This document shows positions 22,739 to 36,194 of a stretch of 64,000 bases of DNA, piece by piece. The stretch is from Marchantia polymorpha subsp. ruderalis (taxonomy: Eukaryota; Streptophyta; Marchantiopsida; Marchantiales; Marchantiaceae): contig AP031355.1 in assembly GCA_037833965.1 (NCBI GenBank), positions 13,541,501 through 13,605,500 on the forward strand. The letters run 5' to 3'. The position numbers were made by a program, and so were the translations under genes. The notes under the pieces were generated by a model, which saw nothing but the letters and a program-made list of their open reading frames with translations, had not been told where the DNA came from and made no database searches. Every line of letters starts with the position of its first letter. Within the stretch, counting starts at the first letter, position 1.

Positions 22739-24309
22739 AGCAATTACATGGATTTTTTTGAAATAATATACATGTAGATAATTAATTTATTCAATTTCAT
22801 CATTTTTTTTACACAAAATAAATTATAATGCAAAAAACTTAATTATATCAACAACATATAGATAAATTTCATAAATTACAAGATAAAATTATAATCTCTT
22901 AAGTTAAATTTTAATAACGTTTATTGTTAAAAAAATAATAAATTATATTCAAATTTAATAATATATGAAAATTTTATTGCATTAAAAAATTGAAATATCA
23001 AAATTGAATTGAAACACAAATAATTGGTGAAAGTGTATTAATATTATTGACTTTCAATCATTAATAACTATTCATTAAAGGGTATGATGAAAAAAACAAC
23101 AAGTTATTTTATCATCATATTCAAATTTTAAATTAAGGATTTGAATGCAGAGTTCACAAATTTGATAAAAAACTTATTTAAAAAACGGAATAAGTCATTT
23201 ATGATGCATGTGATTTATTGTTGGCTATAAATAAATAAATTTGAATCTCTTTTTGCAAAATTTAGGGATAGGTTTTTATAAATATGTTAATAATATGATA
23301 CAAGTAACGAGAATTCTAAAGATTTGAACAAGCAGTTTCATTTACATGTTAATGGAAAATATAAATTCATAAAAATATCAAAAATATGTGAAAAAAGACT
23401 TAATCAATATTAATACAAGAGTGATAATTACGAACTTATCATCGGATCATACATCTTATTCATAAGATTGAAAAAACATTGTCAATGAAATGAATATTAC
23501 AAAACCTATGAAATCTGTGTAAATGTCACTTTTAGGTTGAATAATCCAGCATATCTAGTTACTTCCTGATACAAATTTGCTAAAAAATACATGCTTATGT
23601 TAATATAATTTTTAAAGAATAAGCTATAGGATGTGAGTAAATTTTGTTTATGTAATTAGATAGATTTAAAAGCTTTGTGAAAAAAAGTAAAATTTTATAA
23701 TTATCTTTTGAAAAATATAATGTGTTATTATGAATATGTAAAACAACTATCAATTGATATAATGAGTGAAGCTCAACATTTTCATAACGATATTAAAAAA
23801 TATGAGGTTACATTTTTATAATCTATGCTTCAAATAAAATAGATGTACAAAGTGATTAGTCTCTACTTTTAAATAATAATTTTATTTATATAAAAAATAT
23901 ATAATTGAAAATATTTATTTTAAAATATGAAATGTATTTGCAATGTATAATTATGTGATTTGATACATGGCATTAAAGTAATTGCAAGATCAAAGTCAAT
24001 TGGATTATTAAATTAATTAGGTTCTGTTTTTTTGGATGATTATCTAAGTAAAAAATCAATCATTCAACCAATTTTTTTGGAGGCAAAAAATGTCAAATTT
24101 GAAAATTATTATTTTTAAAACAATAATAAATTCAAAAAACAAATAGCATTACAAGCATTAGCAAGTAGCTTCTAAGATGATGACGTGAATCATCATCTTA
24201 ATAATTTTAGATTAGATTATTAAAATTTATAAGATGAATCAGTATGGGTCGAGATGGTAATTAAGTTTAGAGAATTAATGTCTTGGATCTTACCAAATTA
24301 AAAACGCGC

Positions 24310-25740
24310 TCAAAATGTAACGGAGATAGATAACTTTAGAACATCTTGTCACCAAAAAGCTTAGTTGACCAAAGTAGAGCTAAAGTGTGACATGGACAGA
24401 AGATGGACCTTAAGAGGACGGCACGATAAACCTGACCGACACCGATTGAGGAAACAACGGGAGGAAAACATGAAATGATGGCATATCATTACTGATTCCC
24501 GTGATGAGAATCCTGCTGGGCTCGGCTGCACGAGGTATCTATAATCGAATCAGGTACATCTGAGAGGAGGAGTCATCCTGCGGGTTCTCCATCTCACATC
24601 ACGGAAGAAACGGTGACAAGAGGAAACTTGAGAGGCAATCTGAGATGCCATTGGCCTGAGTCTCAATCTCACAAGGGGACTACAGTACAGCGCCCGTCGT
24701 TCGAGAAAATACTCCATAAATGTAGCAAAGGATGTGCGCACACCCACGCTTTTTCACCGCACCGCTCGACGTGGACCCCGCCAATTGGTTCTAAATTTTG
24801 TTCGAATCGTCAGACTCACTTTACTGCTTTACCACATTGTCGGCAGGTTTCACTTCTTTATTTGCCTCAGTTACAACTTTCCTTTATCCAATCTCGTCCG
24901 ATGTACTTGCATCCGACGAAATTCGAGTCACAGGCTGGCCTGACCTGAACCAGGTTCATTCCTGAAACGGAAGTCGTAGACCGGAAATCCGGTCTACGAC
25001 TTCCGGCTGCTTTGTCCCATCGGAATCCGGACGGCAGAAGGCGTCCTGAACCAATGCGTGCAGGTTTAGAAGTCTAACTTGAGAACTTACTGTCTACTAT
25101 TTACAAACTGCCCGGGTCCCGGGCGGCGGCACTCTGGAAGGAGGAAAACCTTGTCAGAGGTACCGGTCCATTCGGTACAGTGGACGAGCACTGACGGTCG
25201 GAGCACCGCCTCCGCCTCCTTGCTTGCGATCCGACGGGACGTCGGGGCTGGGAAGATATGACTTCGTTCTCCTGCTTTTCTTGGAACTTCTCCTAATTCG
25301 TCCCGTTCACAGATTTGTACACATCGGATTGCTCCACTTGCATAAAAATAAAGCATAAAGTATAAAGCGGGACTAAAAAGTACAAAGTGCGTTAACAAAA
25401 ATGATGGGAATACTACTTAATTACTCTCCTTTATTGAACCGACCATGCAGGAAGATATCAATCACAATGGGAAATGTGTACCACTTAACCTAACGTATAT
25501 GAACTATCTATGTCATAATGAACCTGCACAAAATTTAGATCCTAGGAGTTGGGTGCCAAGTCATTCAGTTGCTCGATTCTTTTATTTGCTTGTAGATTTT
25601 TTCATATCAGCTTTCCAACCATGTACCTCAATCTCCAAAATTCCTTGGGTTAGGCTTTCAAACTATTCAACTGTATGAAGAAGATATTCACAATGGTCTC
25701 CTTGGTCTAAAATCCAAGATAAAGTGTAAATATATAGTGT
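24310..25740 (+). other. GC-rich island inside unit 1, function unknown
   Basis: A block near 45% GC inside AT-rich DNA. Open frames of 60-111 codons occur on both strands (24613-24948 plus, 25087-25398 minus, 25445-25678 plus) but none matches a family. A perfect palindrome lies at 24968-25005, and a short GC palindrome (GCCCGGGTCCCGGGC) near 25109-25123. It may be a gene fragment or a captured piece of coding DNA. It is duplicated without change in unit 2. Confidence 0.4.
24968..25005. repeat. Perfect 18-bp-arm palindrome (unit 1)
   Basis: CGGAAGTCGTAGACCGGA (24968-24985) and its exact reverse complement (24988-25005) are separated by two bases. It lies inside the GC-rich island and is repeated at 32749-32786 in unit 2. 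Confidence 0.9.
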
Positions 25741-26106
25741 TATTTTGATATATATTGAATTCAATCTAACTGTGTCTTAACCTAACATTTATTTCTGAGG
25801 TAAAAGAAATCACTTATCCTTCGTATAAAAGCAATGAGTTGCAATAAATAAAATATGAAATGGTAGTTAATATTACTAAACATACATAGTTTATATTTCA
25901 TCTATCATGAACCCTATCAGGACTTGGACAGCCAGTTCTCTCTCGTGCAAGGCAATAATATCTCAAAAAGTTGACGAAATCACGCTAATATAATCACAGG
26001 TTATTAGTAAATTAAACCTAGTCTAAACACCGAATTGCCTACATTCGATACACTGCGAGCTTGCACCTTGAAAGAGATGATTTTTGTTTGGGATCATAGA
26101 TATCCC

Positions 26107-26443
26107 CAAACATGATTATTTTAGGCGAATGTAAATTGATGTTACCTCTAGCGCCTACATTAATAGGAAGATCTAGATCCTAACTGGAGCATGTGAATCT
26201 CAACTATTCAGCAGTGATGAATCTTATAGCTCAGAAAAGTCGTAATCCGGAGTTTGTGAATTAAATTTTCTAAACCCCCAAGATTTTCACAACCCAACGT
26301 GATGGTGACTCTCACTCCCTCTAACTCCAAACCATTCACTCGCTAACAAGTGCAATTAAGGGGCTTTTAGCACAAAAGTGCATAAATTAACCTAAATTAA
26401 TTGCTTTGATACCTAAATTAACGGACTAATAGAACCATGCCTG
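26107..26443 (-). mobile_element. hAT-type MITE, copy B (unit 1), inverted relative to copy A
   Basis: Read on the minus strand, this 337-bp element begins CAGGCATGGTTCTATTAG and ends in the complement of CAAACATGATTATTTTAG. It shares internal blocks with copy A (for example GCTAAA.GCC, GAGAGTCAC.ATCA.GT, TAGGCGCTAGAG). The flanking octamers GATATCCC and GATACTTG match at only 4 of 8 positions, so this copy is older or its flank was altered. A 47-bp quasi-palindrome starts right at its edge. Confidence 0.8.
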
Positions 26444-26489
26444 GATACTTGCCGATAGCATATCTAAGATATGCCATCGGCAAGCATCC
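26443..26489. repeat. 47-bp quasi-palindrome abutting MITE B (unit 1)
   Basis: Arms of 23 bp (26443-26465 and 26467-26489) around a single central base, with two mismatches. The core is CTTGCCGATAGCATATCT. Repeated in unit 2 at 34224-34270. Confidence 0.9.
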
Positions 26490-26949
26490 ATATTTGTCAC
26501 AAACAGGAGAACTCAAAACGAAAAGTGATGTATGGGATTTTTCTCATTTTCAAAATTTCCAAATCGGTCTTAAGGAGATGAACACTTTCATCGTTTGATG
26601 AACACTTGTAGATACTACGATGGGTCCATTTTTACCCCGTTATTAGTGGTTTCGTGGCATGCTACAATGGTTACATCTACCGGAATCTCTCATTCCACAC
26701 CAAACAATAACGCAAAGTATCTTCTCCTACAAGCAGTCACCTCTCCTCAAGTAAAACCCCATTTCAATGGCCATATAAACATCCACATATGCTTGGGGTC
26801 ACTCAAATGAATACCTGCACACACAAACATTTGGACGTGAGATTTACGAGCCTATGTTTGATTGATTGTATTTTCAATACCACGGGTATCAATATCGTAT
26901 ACAAAGTCGGCTATCTTTTTAGATAGCGGACTCATTTTCTCTATTTTCA

Positions 26950-28981
26950 GTTGTAAAGTTAACATCATGTGAAGAAACCCGATTTTGTAGAATATATAAA
27001 TCTAAAAACACTAACTATATTCTTTGAGTTAGAGTTTTCAACTCTAACCCAAAGAACACGGAACATTCGTAAAATTTGAAAAGCTACCATTGGTGACAAG
27101 AGCACACGCAGTAGCGGATATGATATCAAATTTGATAACCAAATGTATCACATTTTCAAAATAAATATCATAATACTTTGCCCAACATGGAGTAAAATTA
27201 ACTTATGTTCAATTTTACTTTATTTAGTTCTAAGTTCAATAAATTGATAAATAAAAGATAAATTGCTTAGAGAGATTATAGTGATGTTGTTATCTTTTCG
27301 AAATTCAATATTCAAATTTCTCATATGAATTTAATTTTTTTAATTTTTTTTTATCTTTAATTGTATCAAAGATTGGCTTGAATTGGAGACAATTTCTTGA
27401 ATTGCATGACAATCTTTGCTAATTCTTGTCTTGAATTTTATCAATTCAAGACATTGTCTTTAATTTTTAAGTCAGATGATATGTGAATGATGGAATTTCA
27501 TGCGTGTTTCTATCTTCTTTATACTTTTTCCACTGAAATTATAGGGTTGAATGATTACCTCTGATAACCTTTTTATTCTTGCCATAGTGTAAACAAGATG
27601 CAAAATGATTAACGAACAAGTCACACATACTTGGTATGTGCACATATATTGATAAACTTGATATTTTGCCAAAACTGAATAATAAAAATGATACATTTCT
27701 GCAATATTTGATTCATAAAATTAAGGATTATATAAATCACATAAAAAATAAAAAAAATAATCATTTTGCAATTGAAATCATTGCAAAATTTGCAATAATA
27801 AAAAGTTGATGAATCTTAATTATCATCCATATATAATATTAATTATCATTTTTTTCTCTAACACCTATGAATTTCTACTCATTGTTTATGTAACAACATA
27901 GTTATAGGACCTATGAACATAAAAATAATTCATAATCTCATTCCATACAAATTAATATGTGTTTTTTAACTGCTGATTGAAATATTCACATGAGTTTATG
28001 GACAAATTAATGTCATATTTTGTTGGTCTGTAATGATACAGAGTATTATCATAGGGTATCTTATAACAATTTCTTAGATAGTATAACTAGAATTTAACAT
28101 AATAAACGATTAGAAATTGATATTTAATATCATTTATCGTTTTTTATTTGTTAGCATATAACTAGAAAATCTATGAAAATTTTATAACATGTTAATTTCT
28201 TAACATAATCTACATTTTAGTAATATATAGTTCAGTAAAAATTATTAAAGATTTTCAAAATTTTTGTATATGACTATGCTGATAAGGAGTATGATATACC
28301 CTTTAGACGTATGAAATAAACATCTTGACAATAACATACTCTCTTATGTCAGTCATCATACTTTCTAATTAATTATGCATATATAAAAATATATATATAT
28401 ATATATATAATGAATCGATCATTCATGAAATATCCATTCAACCATCTTTTAACTCATTATGTGAATAGTGTATCAACTTTTTTTTGTTATATAATATGTC
28501 ATGTTAGTGTAATTAATTTTTTTTATTAATACTAAATTTGCAAAAAAAAATGATGGAAAGTATATTATTAAAAAACTTTGGATGTATGTTTAATTTTATG
28601 AAAATTCCTCAACATAGTTTACAGTTCTAATACTATTTTAAATACCATTTTTTTAATCGTTTTTATTGTGTCATCGTTCTTATACAGAAAATTTTTAAAG
28701 TATTATAGTCAATTGAAAATTTCAATTTCAACATTCTTATGTTGAAATAAAACTATGTTAATATTATATATCATGCACTATTTGAAAGGAAATTTTATAA
28801 GGAAAAATTTCAAATGAAATTTGATATGGTATGAAACTTTTTTTGATGATTAAAATGAACTAAATTACATAACTAGAATGAAATAAACTGAATTAAATTA
28901 ATATCAGAGTAACACATACTGTGAATCATATAAATAATATACATGTATTTTAGCGCATGCTTTTAAGTTCTTGTATTTAAT
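26950..28981. other. AT-rich non-coding tail of unit 1
   Basis: No gene-like sequence. Contains an AT microsatellite at 28382-28409. In unit 2 the same tail occupies about 34731-36766. Confidence 0.7.
27028..27048. repeat. Small perfect hairpin (9-bp arms, 3-base loop)
   Basis: GTTAGAGTT and AACTCTAAC flank TTC. A 7-bp-arm hairpin (GCTATCT/AGATAGC, loop TTTT) lies about 100 bp upstream at 26910-26927. Both recur in unit 2. Confidence 0.75.
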
Positions 28982-29889
28982 TACAAAGAACTTGAAAAAT
29001 CTTTTCTTTTCAATATTATTTGAACTCATAAGAATTTTTTTTATCAACAAATGTTTGATAGTTTAATAAATAATGACAAGTTTTTATTAAATGATGTGGA
29101 TGTTGATTATGCACAAGATTTGGACAAGAATGAAATATACAACTAGGTATGTGTTTATATTTGATGTTGGATGTATGCAGAATTTCTTGATTGTTTTAAC
29201 AGAGAAATATATAATAAAGATTGAAATAAAAAAAAGGTTGTTCAATTGAATAGACTTCTCATTCAGATTAAATTGAAATACAATGTTGTTAACGTCATTA
29301 TAATAATTAAAATGTGTTACATCTTATTGCACATAAAATGATAAATATCAAAATGAAACACATCAACATCAAGTAGTTTTTGATCAAAAATGCATTTTTT
29401 ATAAAGAATTCAAGCTAGTTAAGATTAAAAATTATTTTAATAATACTAATGTGTTATCAAAGTCATTCCTTTTGAATGTTTTAAGAAACTTTGTGCTAAT
29501 TTGTAGTTTTCATGTGAGAAGCACAAAGAAATTTTTTTTAGCTAATTTTAATCTTTATAGATATTTTAACTTTGTCATGTTTATCTATGATTTAATTTTG
29601 TTTAGCTTTAATTTTTTTTAAAACCTTTGTTAAATATCTGTCTAACATTTTTTGCAAAGTATTTATGTAGATTATGGAGGTTAAAGTTCTCAAGACATGA
29701 ATTAAGACAAAAATTATTACAATTGATCCAATTCTTATGATAATTCATGTTAACCTAATACTAATTAATGGTCATTATATAAGGGAGTATAATAAAAGCC
29801 TTCATTAAGACAATTTAAGGTTTTTTAGTAGTTTTTTGATTTGCATGAACGTAAACCAGAGTAATAAATCACATATGATCATGTATGTG

Positions 29890-30302
29890 CAGGCATGGTT
29901 ATATTAGTCGGTCGTCTTAATTACCAAAATTAGCTTAATTTAGTTGTCTCAAGAAAATTAATTTAGCCTAATGTAGACGCTTTGATGCTAAAGGCCGTGT
30001 TAAATGCATTTGAGAGGTAGAGAGTGATTCGGAGGTAGAGAGAGAGAGTCACTATCATGTCGGGCTTGCACTAGTACAGTGCGTCTCGTGGGCAAAAGAA
30101 TTAAATATAGAAACCTTTGGATTGCAACTCAGTGAAATATGAGACTCACGTGGTAACAAGCTAAGTCACAGTTGAAATTTCCCCGCTCTAATTTTGAACC
30201 AATTACAGATTATGCTACGGTTATTTTAGGCGCTAGAGAGATAACATCACTTTAGGTAATTTAGGCGTCTCGGTACACAATCACCTAAAATAACCATGCT
30301 TG
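29890..30302 (+). mobile_element. hAT-type MITE, copy A' (unit 2)
   Basis: The duplicate of the MITE at 22109-22521, with the same TGTATGTG flanks. It was carried along by the segmental duplication rather than by a separate insertion, since flanks and interior are the same. Confidence 0.9.
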
Positions 30303-32090
30303 TGTATGTGTGTTGACAATATATGAGTGAATTTGATTTTTTTTTAAAGATTTCTTGTATTAAAGCTGAACATTTCACATGTTGTTCGTCTGTAGACCAG
30401 AGTCATAAATCACATATGTGACACTTCACATATGCATGTGTGTTCACAATGAGTGAGTGAGTTTGACTTTTTTATATGAATTTCTTTTATTAAAGCTAAA
30501 AATGTTACTTATGAATTGAAGCAATTACATGGATTTTTTTGAAATAATATACATGTAGATAATTAATTTATTCAATTTCATCATTTTTTTTACACAAAAT
30601 AAATTATAATGCAAAAAACTTAATTATATCAACAACATATAGATAAATTTCATAAATTACAAGATAAAATTATAATCTCTTAAGTTAAATTTTAATAACG
30701 TTTATTGTTAAAAAAATAATAAATTATATTCAAATTTAATAATATATGAAAATTTTATTGCATTAAAAAATTGAAATATCAAAATTGAATTGAAACACAA
30801 ATAATTGGTGAAAGTGTATTAATATTATTGACTTTCAATCATTAATAACTATTCATTAAAGGGTATGATGAAAAAAACAACAAGTTATTTTATCATCATA
30901 TTCAAATTTTAAATTAAGGATTTGAATGCAGAGTTCACAAATTTGATAAAAAACTTATTTAAAAAACGGAATAAGTCATTTATGATGCATGTGATTTATT
31001 GTTGGCTATAAATAAATAAATTTGAATCTCTTTTTGCAAAATTTAGGGATAGGTTTTTATAAATATGTTAATAATATGATACAAGTAACGAGAATTCTAA
31101 AGATTTGAACAAGCAGTTTCATTTACATGTTAATGGAAAATATAAATTCATAAAAATATCAAAAATATGTGAAAAAAGACTTAATCAATATTAATACAAG
31201 AGTGATAATTACGAACTTATCATCGGATCATACATCTTATTCATAAGATTGAAAAAACATTGTCAATGAAATGAATATTACAAAACCTATGAAATCTGTG
31301 TAAATGTCACTTTTAGGTTGAATAATCCAGCATATCTAGTTACTTCCTGATACAAATTTGCTAAAAAATACATGCTTATGTTAATATAATTTTTAAAGAA
31401 TAAGCTATAGGATGTGAGTAAATTTTGTTTATGTAATTAGATAGATTTAAAAGCTTTGTGAAAAAAAGTAAAATTTTATAATTATCTTTTGAAAAATATA
31501 ATGTGTTATTATGAATATGTAAAACAACTATCAATTGATATAATGAGTGAAGCTCAACATTTTCATAACGATATTAAAAAATATGAGGTTACATTTTTAT
31601 AATCTATGCTTCAAATAAAATAGATGTACAAAGTGATTAGTCTCTACTTTTAAATAATAATTTTATTTATATAAAAAATATATAATTGAAAATATTTATT
31701 TTAAAATATGAAATGTATTTGCAATGTATAATTATGTGATTTGATACATGGCATTAAAGTAATTGCAAGATCAAAGTCAATTGGATTATTAAATTAATTA
31801 GGTTCTGTTTTTTTGGATGATTATCTAAGTAAAAAATCAATCATTCAACCAATTTTTTTGGAGGCAAAAAATGTCAAATTTGAAAATTATTATTTTTAAA
31901 ACAATAATAAATTCAAAAAACAAATAGCATTACAAGCATTAGCAAGTAGCTTCTAAGATGATGACGTGAATCATCATCTTAATAATTTTAGATTAGATTA
32001 TTAAAATTTATAAGATGAATCAGTATGGGTCGAGATGGTAATTAAGTTTAGAGAATTAATGTCTTGGATCTTACCAAATTAAAAACGCGC

Positions 32091-33521
32091 TCAAAATGTA
32101 ACGGAGATAGATAACTTTAGAACATCTTGTCACCAAAAAGCTTAGTTGACCAAAGTAGAGCTAAAGTGTGACATGGACAGAAGATGGACCTTAAGAGGAC
32201 GGCACGATAAACCTGACCGACACCGATTGAGGAAACAACGGGAGGAAAACATGAAATGATGGCATATCATTACTGATTCCCGTGATGAGAATCCTGCTGG
32301 GCTCGGCTGCACGAGGTATCTATAATCGAATCAGGTACATCTGAGAGGAGGAGTCATCCTGCGGGTTCTCCATCTCACATCACGGAAGAAACGGTGACAA
32401 GAGGAAACTTGAGAGGCAATCTGAGATGCCATTGGCCTGAGTCTCAATCTCACAAGGGGACTACAGTACAGCGCCCGTCGTTCGAGAAAATACTCCATAA
32501 ATGTAGCAAAGGATGTGCGCACACCCACGCTTTTTCACCGCACCGCTCGACGTGGACCCCGCCAATTGGTTCTAAATTTTGTTCGAATCGTCAGACTCAC
32601 TTTACTGCTTTACCACATTGTCGGCAGGTTTCACTTCTTTATTTGCCTCAGTTACAACTTTCCTTTATCCAATCTCGTCCGATGTACTTGCATCCGACGA
32701 AATTCGAGTCACAGGCTGGCCTGACCTGAACCAGGTTCATTCCTGAAACGGAAGTCGTAGACCGGAAATCCGGTCTACGACTTCCGGCTGCTTTGTCCCA
32801 TCGGAATCCGGACGGCAGAAGGCGTCCTGAACCAATGCGTGCAGGTTTAGAAGTCTAACTTGAGAACTTACTGTCTACTATTTACAAACTGCCCGGGTCC
32901 CGGGCGGCGGCACTCTGGAAGGAGGAAAACCTTGTCAGAGGTACCGGTCCATTCGGTACAGTGGACGAGCACTGACGGTCGGAGCACCGCCTCCGCCTCC
33001 TTGCTTGCGATCCGACGGGACGTCGGGGCTGGGAAGATATGACTTCGTTCTCCTGCTTTTCTTGGAACTTCTCCTAATTCGTCCCGTTCACAGATTTGTA
33101 CACATCGGATTGCTCCACTTGCATAAAAATAAAGCATAAAGTATAAAGCGGGACTAAAAAGTACAAAGTGCGTTAACAAAAATGATGGGAATACTACTTA
33201 ATTACTCTCCTTTATTGAACCGACCATGCAGGAAGATATCAATCACAATGGGAAATGTGTACCACTTAACCTAACGTATATGAACTATCTATGTCATAAT
33301 GAACCTGCACAAAATTTAGATCCTAGGAGTTGGGTGCCAAGTCATTCAGTTGCTCGATTCTTTTATTTGCTTGTAGATTTTTTCATATCAGCTTTCCAAC
33401 CATGTACCTCAATCTCCAAAATTCCTTGGGTTAGGCTTTCAAACTATTCAACTGTATGAAGAAGATATTCACAATGGTCTCCTTGGTCTAAAATCCAAGA
33501 TAAAGTGTAAATATATAGTGT
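32091..33521 (+). other. GC-rich island, duplicate copy (unit 2)
   Basis: The same block as 24310-25740, including the 18-bp-arm palindrome at 32749-32786 and the same open frames. No family recognised. Confidence 0.4.
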
Positions 33522-33887
33522 TATTTTGATATATATTGAATTCAATCTAACTGTGTCTTAACCTAACATTTATTTCTGAGGTAAAAGAAATCACTTATCC
33601 TTCGTATAAAAGCAATGAGTTGCAATAAATAAAATATGAAATGGTAGTTAATATTACTAAACATACATAGTTTATATTTCATCTATCATGAACCCTATCA
33701 GGACTTGGACAGCCAGTTCTCTCTCGTGCAAGGCAATAATATCTCAAAAAGTTGACGAAATCACGCTAATATAATCACAGGTTATTAGTAAATTAAACCT
33801 AGTCTAAACACCGAATTGCCTACATTCGATACACTGCGAGCTTGCACCTTGAAAGAGATGATTTTTGTTTGGGATCATAGATATCCC

Positions 33888-34224
33888 CAAACATGATTAT
33901 TTTAGGCGAATGTAAATTGATGTTACCTCTAGCGCCTACATTAATAGGAAGATCTAGATCCTAACTGGAGCATGTGAATCTCAACTATTCAGCAGTGATG
34001 AATCTTATAGCTCAGAAAAGTCGTAATCCGGAGTTTGTGAATTAAATTTTCTAAACCCCCAAGATTTTCACAACCCAACGTGATGGTGACTCTCACTCCC
34101 TCTAACTCCAAACCATTCACTCGCTAACAAGTGCAATTAAGGGGCTTTTAGCACAAAAGTGCATAAATTAACCTAAATTAATTGCTTTGATACCTAAATT
34201 AACGGACTAATAGAACCATGCCTG
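33888..34224 (-). mobile_element. hAT-type MITE, copy B' (unit 2)
   Basis: The duplicate of 26107-26443 with the same ends, followed by the duplicate quasi-palindrome at 34224-34270. Confidence 0.8.
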
Positions 34225-36159
34225 GATACTTGCCGATAGCATATCTAAGATATGCCATCGGCAAGCATCCATATTTGTCACAAACAGGAGAACTCAAAAC
34301 GAAAAGTGATGTATGGGATTTTTCTCATTTTCAAAATTTCCAAATCGGTCTTAAGGAGATGAACACTTTCATCGTTTGATGAACACTTGTAGATACTACG
34401 ATGGGTCCATTTTTACCCCGTTATTAGTGGTTTCGTGGCATGCTACAATGGTTACATCTACCGGAATCTCTCATTCCACACCAAACAATAACGCAAAGTA
34501 TCTTCTCCTACAAGCAGTCACCTCTCCTCAAGTAAAACCCCATTTCAATGGCCATATAAACATCCACATATGCTTGGGGTCACTCAAATGAATACCTGCA
34601 CACACAAACATTTGGACGTGAGATTTACGAGCCTATGTTTGATTGATTGTATTTTCAATACCACGGGTATCAATATCGTATACAAAGTCGGCTATCTTTT
34701 TAGATAGCGGACTCATTTTCTCTATTTTCAGTTGTAAAGTTAACATCATGTGAAGAAACCCGATTTTGTAGAATATATAAATCTAAAAACACTAACTATA
34801 TTCTTTGAGTTAGAGTTTTCAACTCTAACCCAAAGAACACGGAACATTCGTAAAATTTGAAAAGCTACCATTGGTGACAAGAGCACACGCAGTAGCGGAT
34901 ATGATATCAAATTTGATAACCAAATGTATCACATTTTCAAAATAAATATCATAATACTTTGCCCAACATGGAGTAAAATTAACTTATGTTCAATTTTACT
35001 TTATTTAGTTCTAAGTTCAATAAATTGATAAATAAAAGATAAATTGCTTAGAGAGATTATAGTGATGTTGTTATCTTTTCGAAATTCAATATTCAAATTT
35101 CTCATATGAATTTAATTTTTTTAATTTTTTTTTATCTTTAATTGTATCAAAGATTGGCTTGAATTGGAGACAATTTCTTGAATTGCATGACAATCTTTGC
35201 TAATTCTTGTCTTGAATTTTATCAATTCAAGACATTGTCTTTAATTTTTAAGTCAGATGATATGTGAATGATGGAATTTCATGCGTGTTTCTATCTTCTT
35301 TATACTTTTTCCACTGAAATTATAGGGTTGAATGATTACCTCTGATAACCTTTTTATTCTTGCCATAGTGTAAACAAGATGCAAAATGATTAACGAACAA
35401 GTCACACATACTTGGTATGTGCACATATATTGATAAACTTGATATTTTGCCAAAACTGAATAATAAAAATGATACATTTCTGCAATATTTGATTCATAAA
35501 ATTAAGGATTATATAAATCACATAAAAAATAAAAAAAATAATCATTTTGCAATTGAAATCATTGCAAAATTTGCAATAATAAAAAGTTGATGAATCTTAA
35601 TTATCATCCATATATAATATTAATTATCATTTTTTTCTCTAACACCTATGAATTTCTACTCATTGTTTATGTAACAACATAGTTATAGGACCTATGAACA
35701 TAAAAATAATTCATAATCTCATTCCATACAAATTAATATGTGTTTTTTAACTGCTGATTGAAATATTCACATGAGTTTATGGACAAATTAATGTCATATT
35801 TTGTTGGTCTGTAATGATACAGAGTATTATCATAGGGTATCTTATAACAATTTCTTAGATAGTATAACTAGAATTTAACATAATAAACGATTAGAAATTG
35901 ATATTTAATATCATTTATCGTTTTTTATTTGTTAGCATATAACTAGAAAATCTATGAAAATTTTATAACATGTTAATTTCTTAACATAATCTACATTTTA
36001 GTAATATATAGTTCAGTAAAAATTATTAAAGATTTTCAAAATTTTTGTATATGACTATGCTGATAAGGAGTATGATATACCCTTTAGACGTATGAAATAA
36101 ACATCTTGACAATAACATACTCTCTTATGTCAGTCATCATACTTTCTAATTAATTATGC

Positions 36160-36165
<6 letters not shown>

Positions 36166-36194
<29 letters not shown>
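36166..36194 (+). repeat. AT microsatellite, expanded relative to unit 1
   Basis: The matching tract in unit 1 (28382-28409) is about four bases shorter and carries an interrupting AAAA. This accounts for the whole length difference between the two units. Confidence 0.9.

Larger units (their letters stand above)
21201..28981 (+). repeat. Tandem duplication, unit 1 (7,781 bp)
   Basis: The sequence from 21201 is repeated from 28982 with a constant offset of 7,781 bp. On reading I found only two differences over the whole length: a longer AT microsatellite in unit 2, and one G-to-A change near its end (28954 versus 36739). All short open frames recur unchanged. The unit holds two hAT MITEs, a GC-rich island and several palindromes, and no gene I recognise. 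The junction at 28981/28982 shows no target duplication or microhomology longer than about one base. Confidence 0.97.

Noticed and set aside
25150-25200. Plus-strand peptide GTGPFGTV resembling a protein-kinase glycine loop (GxGxFGxV)
   Set aside because: Only eight residues, followed four codons later by a stop, with no other kinase motif nearby; a chance match is likely.
26107-26443. A clear 8-bp target duplication for MITE B
   Set aside because: GATATCCC and GATACTTG agree at only four positions, so the duplication is not claimed although the terminal repeats are clear.
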